From Musa acuminata AAA Group (lineage: Eukaryota > Streptophyta > Magnoliopsida > Zingiberales > Musaceae), in contig NC_088357.1 in the NCBI RefSeq assembly GCF_036884655.1, forward strand, positions 11,997,501 through 12,061,500: 64,000 nt of DNA. Direction: 5' to 3'. The notes below the pieces were generated by a model. The model saw only the letters and a list, made by a program, of their open reading frames with translations. It searched no databases and had not been told where the DNA came from. Positions 1-11,369 of this stretch are shown in pieces. How positions within the stretch are numbered: the first letter of the stretch is position 1; the number at the start of each line of letters is the position of its first letter. The position numbers and the translations under genes are program-made.

Positions 1-364
1 GAGATTGGACGTCGAGCTACAGGATCGGTCGACGAGTCAACAGAAGGCTTCGTGCCATGAGTTCAAGTATCGGGCCAAAGGATCGGATATTGCGCCAAGG
101 AGATCGGAAGTTGCAGGAGTCAACATGTCGATTGGGCAATACGCCGAAGGAAAGGACGAAGCACGAAATGAACCAATAACATGCTGGACAACATAGGATT
201 CATGCTTGTAATCAATTATGTCTAGATTGAGTTAGTTTAGGACTAATTGAGTCGATTTTGGGATGAAACAACGTCAACTCAATAAGAGGTCAATTGGGCC
301 TGAATCAAAGCTAATTTGGGCCTGCTTGTTGGCCCATTCAATGACCTATAGTAGGGTTTGACGG

Positions 365-547
365 TGGTACCGCCCAAACATAGTCTCCCAGACTAGGCGG
401 TGGTACCGCCCAAACACAGTCTTCAAGACTGTGTTAGGCGATGATATCGCCCAGTGTTAGTGTCAAACTGGCGGTGGTACCGCCCAGTGTCAGACTGACA
501 AGCGGTGGTACCACCAGTTGTCAGTCTGGCAGGCAGTGGTATCGCCC
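365..547. repeat. Six palindrome-like GGCGGTGGTACCGCC motifs in the LTR
   Basis: Six copies of a 15-bp motif of the form GGCGGTGGTACCGCC, each with arms GGCGGT/ACCGCC around GGT, recur about every 30-40 bp (near 367, 401, 437, 472, 502 and 533). Several are degenerate, for example GGCGATGATATCGCC. They are joined by short stretches related to CAGTCTGACAC. The same array occurs at 53,205-53,385 and, inverted, near 41,885-42,035. The array belongs to the LTR and sits upstream of its TATA box. Its role is unknown; dyad symmetry makes protein binding or hairpin formation possible. Confidence 0.85.
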
Positions 548-974
548 AATATCCCAAAAACCCGGGGATTTGAATTTTGGCTCTAATATTTGAAGTCATT
601 TGGGGTTTATAAATACCCTACAAATTTCTGCTTGGAATACACACAAAATAGAGAAAAAACTTTATGATTCCAAGGTTGTAAACTCTTTTAAGTATAGAGT
701 CCCTCCTCCAAGAGCTAAGTGATAGTCTTAAGGGAGATGTGTGAGGGAACACTTGTAAAAAAAGGGTGTAAATGTTCTCTCATGAACCTGTGAAAAGGAG
801 AAAGAGTGTAAGAGTAGTTGATCTTCGCTCATTAGAAATAAGATCGGTAGTGGAAGCCGGTGGTCTCGAGTGAAGAGGAATGAGAGTGGACGTAGGTCAC
901 GACGACCGAACTACTATAAATCCGATGTACTCGGTTTGCATTTCTATTCTGCTTTTCATTCTCATATTATAAAC

Positions 975-1445
975 GAATGGAACGATTTGGAGAAGAAAAC
1001 TTTTTCTTTTAACGCTAAAGCTATGAATGCTTAATTTTGCATTTTAGATAAAAATGAGTTTAATCGTATTTCGATTTGTGAAACTACACATGACATTTGG
1101 CACACACTTAAAATTACACATGACGGCACGAGTAGAGTTAAAGATTCTAAAATTAATCTTTCGATGCATGATTTTGAACTGTTTCGAATAAAGCCAAGCG
1201 AAACCATTGTTGACATATACACCCATTTTACGGATGTCGTCAATGGCGTAAAAGATTTTGGCAAATGTTTTTCGAATCTTAAACTTGTTAATAAAGTTTT
1301 ATTGTCTCTTTCTAAAAATTGGGATTCGAAAATAACTGCAATTCAAGAGGCAAAGGACCTAAATAACTTTTCGCTTGAAGAACTTATCGGGTCTTTGATG
1401 ACCTATGAAATGAAGTGTATAGCATATGATGAACTGAGAATATAA
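975..1445 (+). pseudogene. UBN2-type gag fragment
   Basis: This is a decayed copia-type gag domain. The frame from about 1,164 reads through FELFRIKPSETIVDIYTHF, NLKLVNKVLLSLSKNWDSK and SLEELIGSLMTYEMK, the usual UBN2 gag signature. It is 5'-truncated, and a TAA at 1,032-1,034 interrupts the upstream part where the DLH-C copy (54,190-54,657) is open. Zinc knuckle, protease and pol are absent. It is not a host gene. Confidence 0.85.
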
Positions 1446-2149
1446 ATTAGGGAAAACGTTGTTGTAATCTTGAGAGTTCCCCTCCTCTTCTCTAAGAGGG
1501 TAATTTCTATTTAAGGGAGGGTTGAGTGGTTGTAAAGGTTATCTCCTAAACCTATAAAAAGGAAAAACGGGTTATAAGAGGATAGTTGGTCTTCGCCCAT
1601 TGAAAGAAAACTGTTAGTGGACGTCAGTGGCCTCAACGGAGGAGGAATTGGTAGTGGACGTAGGTCACGACGACCGAACCACTATAAATCTGGTGTAATC
1701 TTTTTTTTGCCTTTTTTATTCTTCTTCTCTTTATATTGCTTACTGATTTGGCTGCACAATGCACTTTACACCCTTATTATGTTAAACGCATTTTCGATAC
1801 GGGTTTAATCGAAACGAAGTTTTCCGAATCGACATCATTCTTACGATAGCATTAATTCACCCCCACCCCTCTCTTAGTATCGTCACGGTTGTAACACCTT
1901 CAACTTGGAACTGCCTTTGCGAGTGCCTCAGTTGAGGTGCTAGCTGCTCAGGCAGTCGCTTAGGCCTCACCTGAGCTTTCCACTCATGGAGCTTTTCCAT
2001 GTTACCAATGCATGATATTACTTTCTGTCAGTCCATCTATTCTATAATACTAATTAGATCTTAAATGATTATGCATGATGAGACTGATTCTATCTTTTCA
2101 ATGATCCATCAAAAAGAGATTTTTCTAGGTACTTGAGATATGGTATAAG

Positions 2150-2150
<1 letters not shown>

Positions 2151-2201
<51 letters not shown>
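2151..2201. repeat. (TA)n microsatellite in intron 3 of DLH-A
   Basis: An uninterrupted TA run of about 50 bp. The same site carries about 45 bp in DLH-B (18,154-18,198) and about 68 bp in DLH-C (55,315-55,383), so length differs among the three paralogous introns. Short frames of alternating Tyr/Ile over these tracts are artefacts. The rest of intron 3 up to 3,370 is alignable among the copies. It includes a local duplication of about 55 bp (near 2,703 and 2,757, around AACTGGTCTGTG) and no other recognisable feature. Confidence 0.95.
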
Positions 2202-2203
<2 letters not shown>

Positions 2204-3370
2204 ATTTTCTCGAGGCACTTGAGATTTTCACGATGAATGTTGAATCTTCTAAGGATCTCATTCTTTAGTGTTAGCAGGTCTTCTTGAGCATTTTCCTTTG
2301 TCATCTCTCAAGCCTCTAATTTTTCTGCTGGCTATAGATATTTTGCTTAAGCATTTCAGCATTTGTTTGCTTGTTATTTTCCTGTGTGGTCTAAGCTGAT
2401 CAGATCTGATACCTTAGGAACAGCATTGGCTATAGTTTCCTATGTTTATTGGGTCTTTTGGGGTGTGGCCTTGAACTAGTCTTCTAAAATTAACCTCACC
2501 TAGTGACGAAGGATTCTACTTTTAATACTGGACCCTGTATTACCTTATTATACTGGGTACTGACTCATATCACTTGAATAGAAAAAGAAAATAAAGGAAT
2601 GAGAAAGAGCCAAGAAATATCATGGAGAGAAAAATGGCTGGAGGCAGACAGCTATACCCCATTTGTTCCTCTTCTTTTTTAGCCTAATCCAATTCGGCAA
2701 GTGTCTATTATGACTTCATCTTAAACTGGTCTGTGTAGGCTGCATGACGTTTACCAATCTATTATGACTACATAATGTTAGACTGGTCTGTGCAGGCTAT
2801 GTGATGTTTATCGAACCTAACCAGATATATACTGGGCCAGTTTGAGTGGCTTGGGTTGGTTTCGATGTTGAGTTTCTTTAAATTACAGAATAGTATATTA
2901 TTGTTCGACATAGGACAGGGATACCCCTGGTACAAAGGCAGTATGCATCCCATTCTCACTGGAATGGTTCATAGAGCAGTATGGCACAAATGTGTTCTTG
3001 CTTGCCATTAATATCTGAAACACACTATTGGAGAAGAAAAATTGGACATGCATATCATGATCTAGTTTATCCATACGTTGTCTAGAACACTAGATTTTGG
3101 CTCATGTTATGTGCATTCAGCCCAGTACTGTCTCCTGTTCCTTTAGTGTCCTATTAGGTGATTGTAGCTTACTTTCACTCTAATTACTATGGTACTGGTA
3201 CAATTGGGGTTTCAGCATACAAATTCAGAATGTGGACAATGGATAAAAAATTGTCTCATATAATGTTTGACTGAAAAGAATACAAAATGACATCTTCACT
3301 AGATCACTTTTGAATTGCTTTAACATAAATATTGATGCATGGAAACAACAAGGTTTTTTTGCCTTCATAG

Positions 3371-4275
3371 GACAAAGGCTGTCAAGATGCAAAACCAATT
3401 ATTGCAGCTCTAAGGAACAAAGGCATATCTGCAGTTGGGGCCGCTGGCTTCTGCTGGGGAGGTGAGTCTCACGTGATATTTTATGCATGGACTTTGAGCT
3501 CTGATTGTGAAGACCCAGATATGATTACAGTGAAAAATAACTGTATCTTTTGGATCTGGAAAATGTAGTCCTAGACCTTTATTTAGCCTTAAACACTTGA
3601 ATAACTTATGTTATTGACTGAAATTCAACTTCTTGTATCTCAGGCAAAGTTGTCTTGGAATTAGCAAAGTCCAGTGAGATTGAAGCTGCTGTCCTTTGCC
3701 ATCCTTCTTTCGTAAATGTTGATGATATGAAGGGTATTCCCTCCTTTAAGAATTGGTCAAACTCATGCTTTCTTAACATGTTTTTATTGTTGAGAGTTGA
3801 GACAATCTGTTTTCACCATTTACCAGGTGTTAAATGTCCTATTTCAATACTTGGGGCTGAGAATGACCATATTTCTCCGCCTGAACTGTTGAAGCAGTTT
3901 GAGCAGGCTTTATCTTCAACATCTGAGGTAAGTCACCTATGGCAGCATTTTCAGGTCAATTTAGTCATGTTGTTGGACTCTAAATTACAGAACATGCATC
4001 TTAAATGTAATATCAAATAATGCTAGCTTATCTATTTGATTAATCTGCTATATGGACCCCTCAAAATATATGCTAACATTCTGTGATCCAATATGATTTT
4101 GGGCCACATGATTTGTCAGGAAAGACACATTGTAAAGATATTTCCTGGGGTTGCTCATGGATGGACTGTCAGACACAAAGCCGATGATGCTGCAGCTGTT
4201 AAGCGCGCTCAAGAGGCACATCAGGACATGCTGAACTGGTTTATCCAACACGTCAAGAAAGAACATGTGAACTAA
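3371..4275 (+). CDS. Dienelactone hydrolase-like protein, copy A (exons 4-7; 5' part outside window)
   Basis: An alpha/beta-hydrolase of the dienelactone hydrolase (carboxymethylenebutenolidase) family; the plant substrate is not established. Exons read from splice signals: 3,371-3,461, 3,644-3,733, 3,827-3,927 and 4,120-4,275. Each matches the corresponding exon of copies B and C in length (91, 90, 101, 156 nt) and phase. The nucleophile motif GFCWGG is at the end of exon 4, the acid in GAENDH (exon 6) and the base in GVAHGW (exon 7), so the triad is complete. The protein ends KKEHVN, then TAA. All introns are GT-AG. Exons 1-3 should lie left of the window because base 1 is already inside an element in intron 3. 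There is no disabling change in the visible part. Unspliced frames here run into introns and should be ignored. Confidence 0.93.
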
Positions 4276-5577
4276 AATACTTCTTATTCACTCAATGGTC
4301 TCGTCGGACTGTCTATTAAGGTATAATTCAGACCTTGTGTTGAAACTTATGGTTGTTGCTTTGGAAGATGGATGTTCTTCCTGACTGGTTGAAACTACTA
4401 GTAAATTCTGAAGTCTAATTCCTATGATGGGGATTAGCAAATAGCTGTCCCCTGTAAAATGAAAGATTTTCAACTCGTTTATCTGATCATAGCACAACTT
4501 ATTTTGTTTTTCTGCTGTTCTTGGTCACCGAAAGCTAAGAGTTCCATATTGCTTCTTACATGTTTCTGCCTCAAATGTTTAGTATCCATAGAGTGTGTCT
4601 TACAGAAGTTATAATTCCTTTTGAGGAATACCTCTGTTTCAAGCATGCTTAGTTTCCTTTGTGCTTTGGCTCTTCCATCAGGAAAGTGTGAGGCTTTGGT
4701 TTCATAGCAAGCTGGATTTCTTTTAATCAAGTTGTTTAGGTGGCTGAGTCACAGGGCCGACGTGGATTTGTGCTTCCCAAGCTTATTCATGTTGTTGAAG
4801 TTTATAAATATATTAAATCCTTTCTTCACGGCATAATCTTTTGGGTTATTGCTAACCCATGATTTGCCAGCAATGGTCTATTAAGGATAGGTGGACAGCA
4901 GTTCGATTGGAACCAGAATCGAACTCGAAAAAGTGGGACTGCATTGATCCGATGGTTCATCGGTTCCGAATCGAATGGTTCGATTTTAGTTCCTAGATTT
5001 GAAAAATCGGAATCGTCGGGAATGGTTCGATTTTAGTTCCTAGATTTGAAAAATCGGTATCGTCGGTTATAGAACTTACGATTTCGGTTTCGATTTAGGT
5101 TCAAATCCTCAATTACTTTGATTTTATTTTTTTTAATTTTATTTTTTAAATAAATTTTTAATTTTAAATTTAATATTATTTTAATTAAAAAATTGATGAT
5201 TCTAATCGGAACCACTCGAATTGCAGCTGCAGGTTCTCGATAGTCATTTACTATATGTTCTATGACCAGGAATGGAATGGTAAGTGCCGGACTTCGACCA
5301 AAGAGAAACAAAAAAAGGAGTATGACTTGCATATAATAAAGTCAACCCAACATCACTTTCCGGTCACTGTTATGATCACAGCAGTGGCTGCCAATGGCAA
5401 TCAAAGAAAAATAAAATAAACACAGGGATATCAACCATCAAGCCAAAATTATTCATGCCAACTTAGTGATCTTTCTTTAGGTTTATTGCTGATCTAGTTG
5501 GTCTATTGCTGATCTGTATGGGTTTAACTTTTGGACCATGACGAGAAGCTTGCCATCATGGATAACGTGTCTGAATT
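4276..5577. other. 3' flank of DLH-A, shared with copies B and C
   Basis: No gene seen. The stretch is collinear with 20,288-21,817 and 57,466-59,113 and probably starts with the DLH 3' UTR. A 47-bp unit (AATGGTTCGATTTTAGTTCC...) is repeated twice at 4,974-5,020 and 5,021-5,067; copies B and C have it once. At about 5,100 copies B and C carry a gypsy-LTR fragment of about 400 bp that copy A lacks; copy A has only AT-rich sequence there. Short open frames in this flank change frame between copies and show no protein character. Confidence 0.75.
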
Positions 5578-5639
5578 GTTAAAATTATTCATAATAATTG
5601 ATTTAATTATTATAAAAATAATATTTTACTAAGCTAGAT

Positions 5640-6440
5640 ACTAATAGGTATGATTTACGGCTAACTCGATATTGAACCTAAAGTATCACACATATATGAT
5701 ATTGAGCCTAGGCATTGAAATTAATAGAGGTTCGGATATAAAATATTCGTTTGAGTCGTTATCTTATTGGATATACAATAAACCCCTAAATTATTAGATC
5801 CTAAGAGATTATTGAATAGAGATTCATTAATCTAAGATGTCTGGGTAATTGGATGAAGATCCAAACCCAATAAGGCAAGATCCATTAGGGTTAAGTAGAT
5901 AGAAGATCTCTATAAATAGGAGAGAACCAAAAACTCATAGGTCATATGCTTCTTAGTTGTTATCTCCTATTCTCCTTTCCCATTTTTTTCCTCATATAGT
6001 AGGTTTAGAGATTTGAGCAACGAGTTGATGAGTGTTTTTGCAGCCCCTACCATGTGAATCACCGCAAGAGAAGAGGACACTTAACATCTTTCATCCTCTC
6101 TCACAGATATGTAGGAATTCAGGGATATATGATCTCCCTAGGTAACACAACTATCTCACACGTGGTTTTCAGTTTCGTGGGTTTTACGCACCAATCTTCA
6201 CATGACGACAAACGCCTTTCTGGGAAATTTAGAGTTTTTATTTTATGTTCTTATGTTGCGCATGCGATGTTGCCCCTAGATTTCCCTACAGGCATATCAT
6301 CGAATCAGACTCATCTTGCAATAATGGTAATAACTTAACCAAGCATCACGGTTGGTCAAGTCCCTTGAGGCCATGGTGGTTCGAAGGCTAAATAGGACGA
6401 GAATCACAAAGAGTTGTGATTGGCAAGAGTTGCCTACTCC
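5640..6440 (+). mobile_element. Relic of copia LTR plus leader, unit A
   Basis: Diverged remains of the copia family seen intact at 23,533. Landmarks in order: the AGCTCGATATTGRGCC-like block, TCTATAAATAGGAG promoter (about 5,910), AGAGGAGGA, and the GATGTCGCCCC/TTTCCCTACA LTR end (about 6,265-6,292). It then jumps into the leader, with the GGTCRAGTCCCTTGAGG motif at about 6,352 and CACAAAGAGTTGTGATTGGC. The LTR is internally shortened and fused to the leader, so part of the element is deleted. The equivalent relic in unit B is at 21,880-22,640. Frames at 6,054-6,338 and 6,352-6,606 lie inside this relic and are not genes. Confidence 0.8.
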
Positions 6441-7356
6441 GGTCATAGTAAGTTATTTTATCATTTTTAAGTTCATTTTTATTCTTAGATTGTTGTTTTA
6501 TGAATTTCTTAAATTTTATTGTGAGGAGTTCAAGGTCATCATCATCATCATCATCATCACTTTTATAACCCTTTTCTACGGGCGAAGATCAACTACCCTT
6601 TTATAACCCTTTTCTCATTTTCACAGGTTTAGGAGATAATCTTTACAAGTCACTCACCCATTCCTTAAACTGAAATTAAACTTAGAGAATAGGAGGGGAA
6701 TTCTCACAAGATTACAATAGCGTTTTCTCAAGTTTTTTGTTCTTAGTTCTTGTGTGAACCGAGTAGGGATGAGTGGGGTATTTATAAGCCCCAAATGGAT
6801 TCAAATTTGGAGCCAAAATGGTCCCATCTTGGGTTTTCAGGGTACCGACGGTACCACCACTTGTTAGTTTGACACTAGGCGGTACCACCGCCTAACAACC
6901 TCAGAGATTGGGCTTTTGACTTTTCTAACTCATAGGTAGTGTCATCGCTTGACCCAACTTTTAGGTCACTGAATGGGCCTTCCTTTTGGCCCAAAACAAT
7001 CCCAATTTAGGCTCAATTAACTCCTAATCGAGTTAGCATGATTACACCAAAAACTAACTCAATTAGCCCCCTAAACTATTTCGATCTAGACAAATGATTA
7101 CAAGCATGAATCCTATGTTGTATGATATGTCATTGGTTTATCTAACGCTTCGTCCGATCCTTCAGCGCATCGTCCTCTCCTTCGGCGTATTGCCCAATCG
7201 ACATATTGACCTTCTACAACATTTGATCTCTTTGACGCAATGCTCGAACTCACGACATGAAGTCTTTCTACCAACACGTAGATCGATCCTCCAACCCAAC
7301 GTCTAATTTTCTGACATGTTCACTCCGGCCCAACATCTAATTCTTCACTCCGGCCC
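6441..7356 (-). mobile_element. Relic of minus-strand UBN2 copia-type element, unit A
   Basis: Read on the minus strand this is an LTR (7,356 down to about 6,590) followed by only the acidic tail of gag; the (CAT)n/(ATC)n run near 6,538-6,560 encodes the Asp-rich stretch. Gag body, primer site and pol are missing relative to 22,640-42,556. Unit A therefore never had, or has lost, the gypsy insertion found in the matching gag of unit B. The left end lies inside the copia relic and the right end is fused to another copia LTR piece at about 7,357. Confidence 0.75.
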
Positions 7357-8196
7357 AATCCCTTGTATCATCTGGGGACTATAGCGTAGTGGCCTAGTAC
7401 GTCCGTAGTTGATGAGTTAAGTGATTTATTATGGAGATGATAATTCACGGAGTCAGAAGGAGTTCTGATAGGTATGACTCATGACTAACTCGATATTAGG
7501 CCTAGAGGGTCATACACATATGCTAGGTGTTGCGACAAATAGAGGTATATGTTGGAGCCTATATCTTATTGGATATCCAGTAAGCCCATGAATTATTGGA
7601 TCTTGTGGATAAAATCTAATAAGGGCCAATGAGAGATTATTGGGTAGAAATCCACTAATCCAAGAGGCTTGGATAGTTGGATGGAGATCCAGTACTCAAT
7701 AGAACATGATTCATTTGAGTTAAATTAATAGGGATCTCTATAAATAGGAGGGAACCAAAGAGGCATAAGCTAGACCATTTTTTGCTATCACCTCCTATTC
7801 TCCTCCCTCCCTCCCCTCCTCAGTCAACAGCCCCAATTTAGGGCATGTGGACGGCAAGAAGGGCTGACCCCTTCTTGATCATGTGGTGCACGTGAAGAGG
7901 AAAATCGTGCAATGATTTGAGGTGCGTCTTCACCGCATCTACTGTGTGGATCACTACTAGAGAGGAGGACAGTTGACCTCCTTCATCCACTCCTACATAT
8001 TTAGGATTTTACAAGGATATACGATCTCCCTTAGTAACAAATCTCAAATCTCATTTGATACGCGCGGTTTCGATTTTGTGTTTTGATTTGTGCGTTAATT
8101 TTCGCACGATAACGAGAACTTTTTTCTTTAGGAAATTTGATATTTTATTCTCTATTCTTCCGCTATACATATGATACCCTGTCCAAGTTTCCCAAC
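7357..8196 (+). mobile_element. Copia LTR fragment (3' part), unit A
   Basis: Matches the 3' two-thirds of the LTR at 23,533-25,015. It starts at TATCATCTGGGGACTA and runs through GGCCTAGAGGGTCA, the TATA region TCTCTATAAATAGGAGGG (about 7,737) and the TGGATCACT..AGAGAGGAGGA block. It ends with the characteristic TTTCCCAACA at about 8,196. It is clearly more diverged than the recent copia. A shorter version with an internal deletion follows the nested elements at 42,557-43,107. Confidence 0.8.
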
Positions 8197-8299
8197 ACAT
8201 AACATATGCACAATAAAGATATAAAATTCTTTTATAAAATAACTTAAAATGCTTATATGCACATGTAGGAATTATAGTATATTCATCAACTTCTACACC

Positions 8300-8440
8300 T
8301 CATATCATAATATATACATGCACTCTCACACCGTACGCCATCGTAATATATACGTCCAATCCATACCGCATGTCATAGCATATACATGCACTCTCATACC
8401 ACACGTCATAGCATATACATGCACTCTCATACCATACGTC

Positions 8441-8477
<37 letters not shown>

Positions 8478-8600
8478 CTACACCGTATATCATAACATAT
8501 ACATGCAATCATAGATCGCACACGTTATAATATAAATGTATACTCTCACATCACATATCCACTTCTACAATATACCTCATAATATATATGTGCATCACCA
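8300..8600. repeat. Degenerate 33-bp tandem repeat, unit A
   Basis: Units of about 33 bp with a core like GCATATACATGCACTCTC followed by ATACCRCAYGTCATA; about seven to nine imperfect copies. One is replaced by a (TA)n tract at 8,444-8,476. Because 33 is a multiple of three, stop-free frames appear on both strands (Tyr/Ile/Cys/His-rich); they carry no independent coding evidence. The paralogous array is at 43,200-43,520. Confidence 0.8.
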
Positions 8601-8699
8601 CTACTGTGCACCACCACCATGTCAATAGAGCATTGAGTGTAAGTGGTACAACTGTCTATCTAGTAGTACCACCACTCCTGGGCATTGTTACACTTATGA

Positions 8700-9195
8700 C
8701 TTGGACTGAAATTATGATCGAGTGTAACTCGAATTACAATAAATAGAATCGATCGAAATTTATCAAAAACTACTATGACATGATTTTAATTGATTAGTAC
8801 CAATTTTTTAATTTTTATATGATTTTAGTATAATTAATAGGATTTTGACATGGCCATGATCATAAGTCTATCCTATTTGTAACTCGAGTTAAAATTTACT
8901 CAAATCAGAACTAAATTCTTTAGAACTACCATGACATGATTCTAAGTTAATTAATCATAATTTTTTATTTTTTTTATAATTTTAATGTAATTAATGAAAT
9001 TTGACATGCAATGATCGAATGTTAGATTGTAATCGTGTCCTATCCATAACTCAAGTATAGCTTAAGTTAAAATTCACCCAAATCAGAATCAAATTCTCTA
9101 GAACTTCCATAACATGATTCTACGTTGATTAATAGTAATTTTTTAATTTTTTTTCATAATTTTAGTATAATTAATAGAATTTGGCATGCGATGAT
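8700..9195. repeat. Three tandem AT-rich units of about 155-180 bp, unit A
   Basis: Three diverged tandem copies, each containing CATGATTYTAA..TTGATTA, a poly-T stretch and TTTAGTATAATTAAT followed by GACATG or GGCATG. The CATGATT landmarks at about 8,779, 8,935 and 9,113 give periods of about 156 and 178 bp. Intervening blocks (TAACTCGAGTTAAAATTYAC) also repeat. No open reading frame or terminal inverted repeat is visible. The paralogous array is at 43,620-44,125. Confidence 0.7.
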
Positions 9196-10209
9196 ATGAA
9201 CAAAACATATCTCAACATAAAAATATCCTAAATTAAAGTCCACTCTGCAAATCATCAAAAACAAAAAATATAACAAGGATTGTAACATCAATTAGAAAAT
9301 GATAAATCAAGATTCGAAATTATCACAAGTTTATAATGTTTCATAATGTTGCAACTCACTTGCCAAAAAATTATATATGTAGACTTATGCAGGCATACTA
9401 TATAAAAAAAAATCAAAACTATATAGCCAATGTAGAGAACAAAAATTAATCAAAACTAAGCTATATAAAAAATGGAAGATACCACATTGTTTTCCATTTG
9501 AGAATGTGAACTTATACAACTAATAAAAATTTATATGATCATCAATTGTGACCTAATTATTGATACCTCAAACACCTTCTAGACATCTTGCCATTATGTC
9601 TTATATCTGTCTCAGTCTTCTTCCTTTTACTTAATTGTTTTATACTATTTGGAGGTAAGGTAATCTTATCATTAGATTTTTAAATCTAAAATTGCCTATT
9701 TGTTTCACACTCTTTGCAAGCTAAATGAGGTTATGATGATAAACTGCTAATCATCAAGGCTTTACAAGGCTTCGTTGAAGGTGACAATGACCAATAAGAA
9801 TGAGGACATTGGCAATCACTAAGTTACAACTCTATTGTTGTACTTATCACCGAGGCTCAATATATGGCTTCATTGATGACGACAACGATGGACTTTAGTG
9901 GAAAAGAGAAAGTTGATGTTGGTGACCACTCATTACTAAGGCTCAACTGATGGTCGTAGCCATGATGACTAGTGAGAAAGTTGACATATGGTTGGTGGGA
10001 AGGCTGACATACTGCAAGCAAGAAAGTGACAATCATCGCTTGCCCCGTTGGCGACGATGACCGCGACCACTATGATAACCTCTTACGATGACGACATCGT
10101 AAGAAGTCACGATGATGACACCACCACCACCGAGTCTCAATGGGACCCCTTCATCTCCTCTTTAATGATGGGGTACGAAGCCAATGGTGATAGTGCCATC
10201 ACCGAGGTT
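9196..10209. other. Non-coding spacer with GAT/GAC-rich low-complexity region
   Basis: No gene seen. From about 9,730 the sequence is rich in GATGACGACGATGG-like blocks and loosely repeats phrases such as CACCGAGGCTCAAT about every 100-150 bp, suggesting a decayed tandem repeat. The frame at 10,048-10,287 (Met/Thr/Asp-rich) arises from this composition. It also crosses into the solo LTR beginning at 10,215, so it cannot be a gene. The paralogous region is 44,126-45,200. Confidence 0.6.
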
Positions 10210-10214
10210 CAATG

Positions 10215-10819
10215 TGTTGGGTTGACAGCCCATATTCAGCCCAATGTGGGCTTTCTCAACCCACATCTCACCCCCCTCTTAACCTAACCCTAATTAACAT
10301 TAGGGGGGTGTGGTGGCTACGTTTTAGAGGCAGAAAAAGGTTATAAAAAGGCAGCAACGAGGCAGAAGAAAACAGCCACGGGATTCCAAAGAAAAGAAGG
10401 AGAACAAGACAGAAAAGGAAGAGAAAGAAAGGGAAGAAGACAAGGAAAACGTAAAGAGACTGTTCTCAATCATCTAGTAGTGTTCTCATCTCAGGTTAGA
10501 TCAAATCTACAGTAGACTCTTGCTGTGATTACTTGGGGAGGTTTTAACTATTGTGGACAGTGATGTGATCCTTGTATCCCAGTTAGTCTATTGTGGTTGT
10601 TGCTAGAGTTTAGGGCAAGAGATTGAGATTCATATATTCATTATTCTCATAATGGATTATCTCTAGTTTGCCCCGTGATTTTTACCCTTCACATTGAAGG
10701 GGTTTTCCACATATATCTTGGTGTTCTGTTTGATTATGCTTACATTTAATTCTGCTGTGTATTATGGTCTTCTAGTATTTGTTCATATACAAAGGTTATT
10801 CCTGTTTATATCCCCATCA
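10215..10819 (+). mobile_element. Solo LTR with 5-bp target duplication CAATG
   Basis: A 605-bp block starts TGTTGGGTTGAC and ends TATCCCCATCA (TG...CA). It is bordered by CAATG on both sides (10,210-10,214 and 10,820-10,824). The paralogous interval near 45,180 lacks it, so it inserted in unit A or was lost from the other copy. It contains a TATA-like GTTATAAAAAGGCAG (about 10,340) and an A/G-rich run (10,385-10,450), but no primer site, gag or pol. It is best explained as an LTR left after recombination between the two LTRs of a full element. Strand is set by the TATA orientation and is tentative. Confidence 0.85.
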
Positions 10820-10824
10820 CAATG

Positions 10825-11369
10825 GACCCCTTTCTGTCCTTTTTATGACGATGGCATGTAGTTGCTTTAGTAAGAGCTAAAGCTTGTATTCACGCTAGAT
10901 TAGGCTAGGCCTAAGATTAGGCAACAAATAGAGACCGCGATGATGGTGGCCACCATCAACAAAAAGATTAGGAGACATTGCTATTGCATTAGCTGATTGT
11001 GACCTAATGTAGGGTAATTTGAGAAAAAAAGAAAGACAATTAAGGTAGGAAAGAATCAAATACTTAGCTTTTATTGAACCAGTCTAGTCTGATTTAAGTC
11101 AAACAAACCCATTCAGCCCAAAAAAAACCCAGAGTCAAATGGGGTCAACGGACATTGACTATCTTGTTTTTATAAAGGATATATTGGTTATATATATATA
11201 GTTGCAAGTGTGTCAGGACTCGCTTCTTATTACTTAGAAACTAAGTCTCTTAGTGACTGATATCAGATACCTGTTTAAACCAGTGCCAAGCATATTTGAA
11301 ATCTTACATATGCATCAACTTGGATTATCTTAACTTGATTAACCTCACTTTAATCAGGTTTAACTTCAG
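10825..11369. other. Spacer, collinear with 45,200-45,880
   Basis: No gene seen. It aligns well with 45,200-45,880. The second copy has about 145 extra bases (about 45,553-45,700) between the TATATTGGTTATA and TATATATAGTTGC landmarks, without visible terminal inverted repeats. Confidence 0.6.

Larger units (their letters stand above)
1..1896 (+). mobile_element. Truncated, chimeric copia-type LTR element (UBN2 gag) in intron 3 of DLH copy A
   Basis: The window opens inside the 5' LTR of this element; base 1 matches about 52,846 in the copy in DLH-C. Seen: a GC-rich block of palindrome-like repeats (365-547), a TATAAATA box (608-615), then at about 975 a jump straight into gag. Relative to the DLH-C copy, about 390 bp holding the LTR end, the tRNA primer site and the gag start are missing. 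After gag, sequence passes directly into a second LTR from about 1,470, which ends in TAACA at 1,896. This second LTR belongs to a visibly different subfamily from the first, so the element looks like a recombinant. CCTTC after the end resembles CTTTC before the equivalent start in copy B (17,840-17,844), a possible aged target duplication. Confidence 0.8.

Noticed and set aside
2768..2959. Antisense 63-codon frame conserved in all three introns (also 18,779 and 55,957)
   Set aside because: Conservation is no higher than in surrounding intron sequence and is expected for recent duplicates; no family is recognised.
4048..4266. Antisense ORF opposite DLH exon 7 in all three copies
   Set aside because: It is a shadow frame of the conserved exon; it extends through the intron boundary and has no domain.
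8249..8530. CRISPR-like array or Tyr/Ile-rich repeat proteins
   Set aside because: The 33-bp units are contiguous and degenerate with no distinct spacers and no cas genes; open frames result from a period divisible by three.
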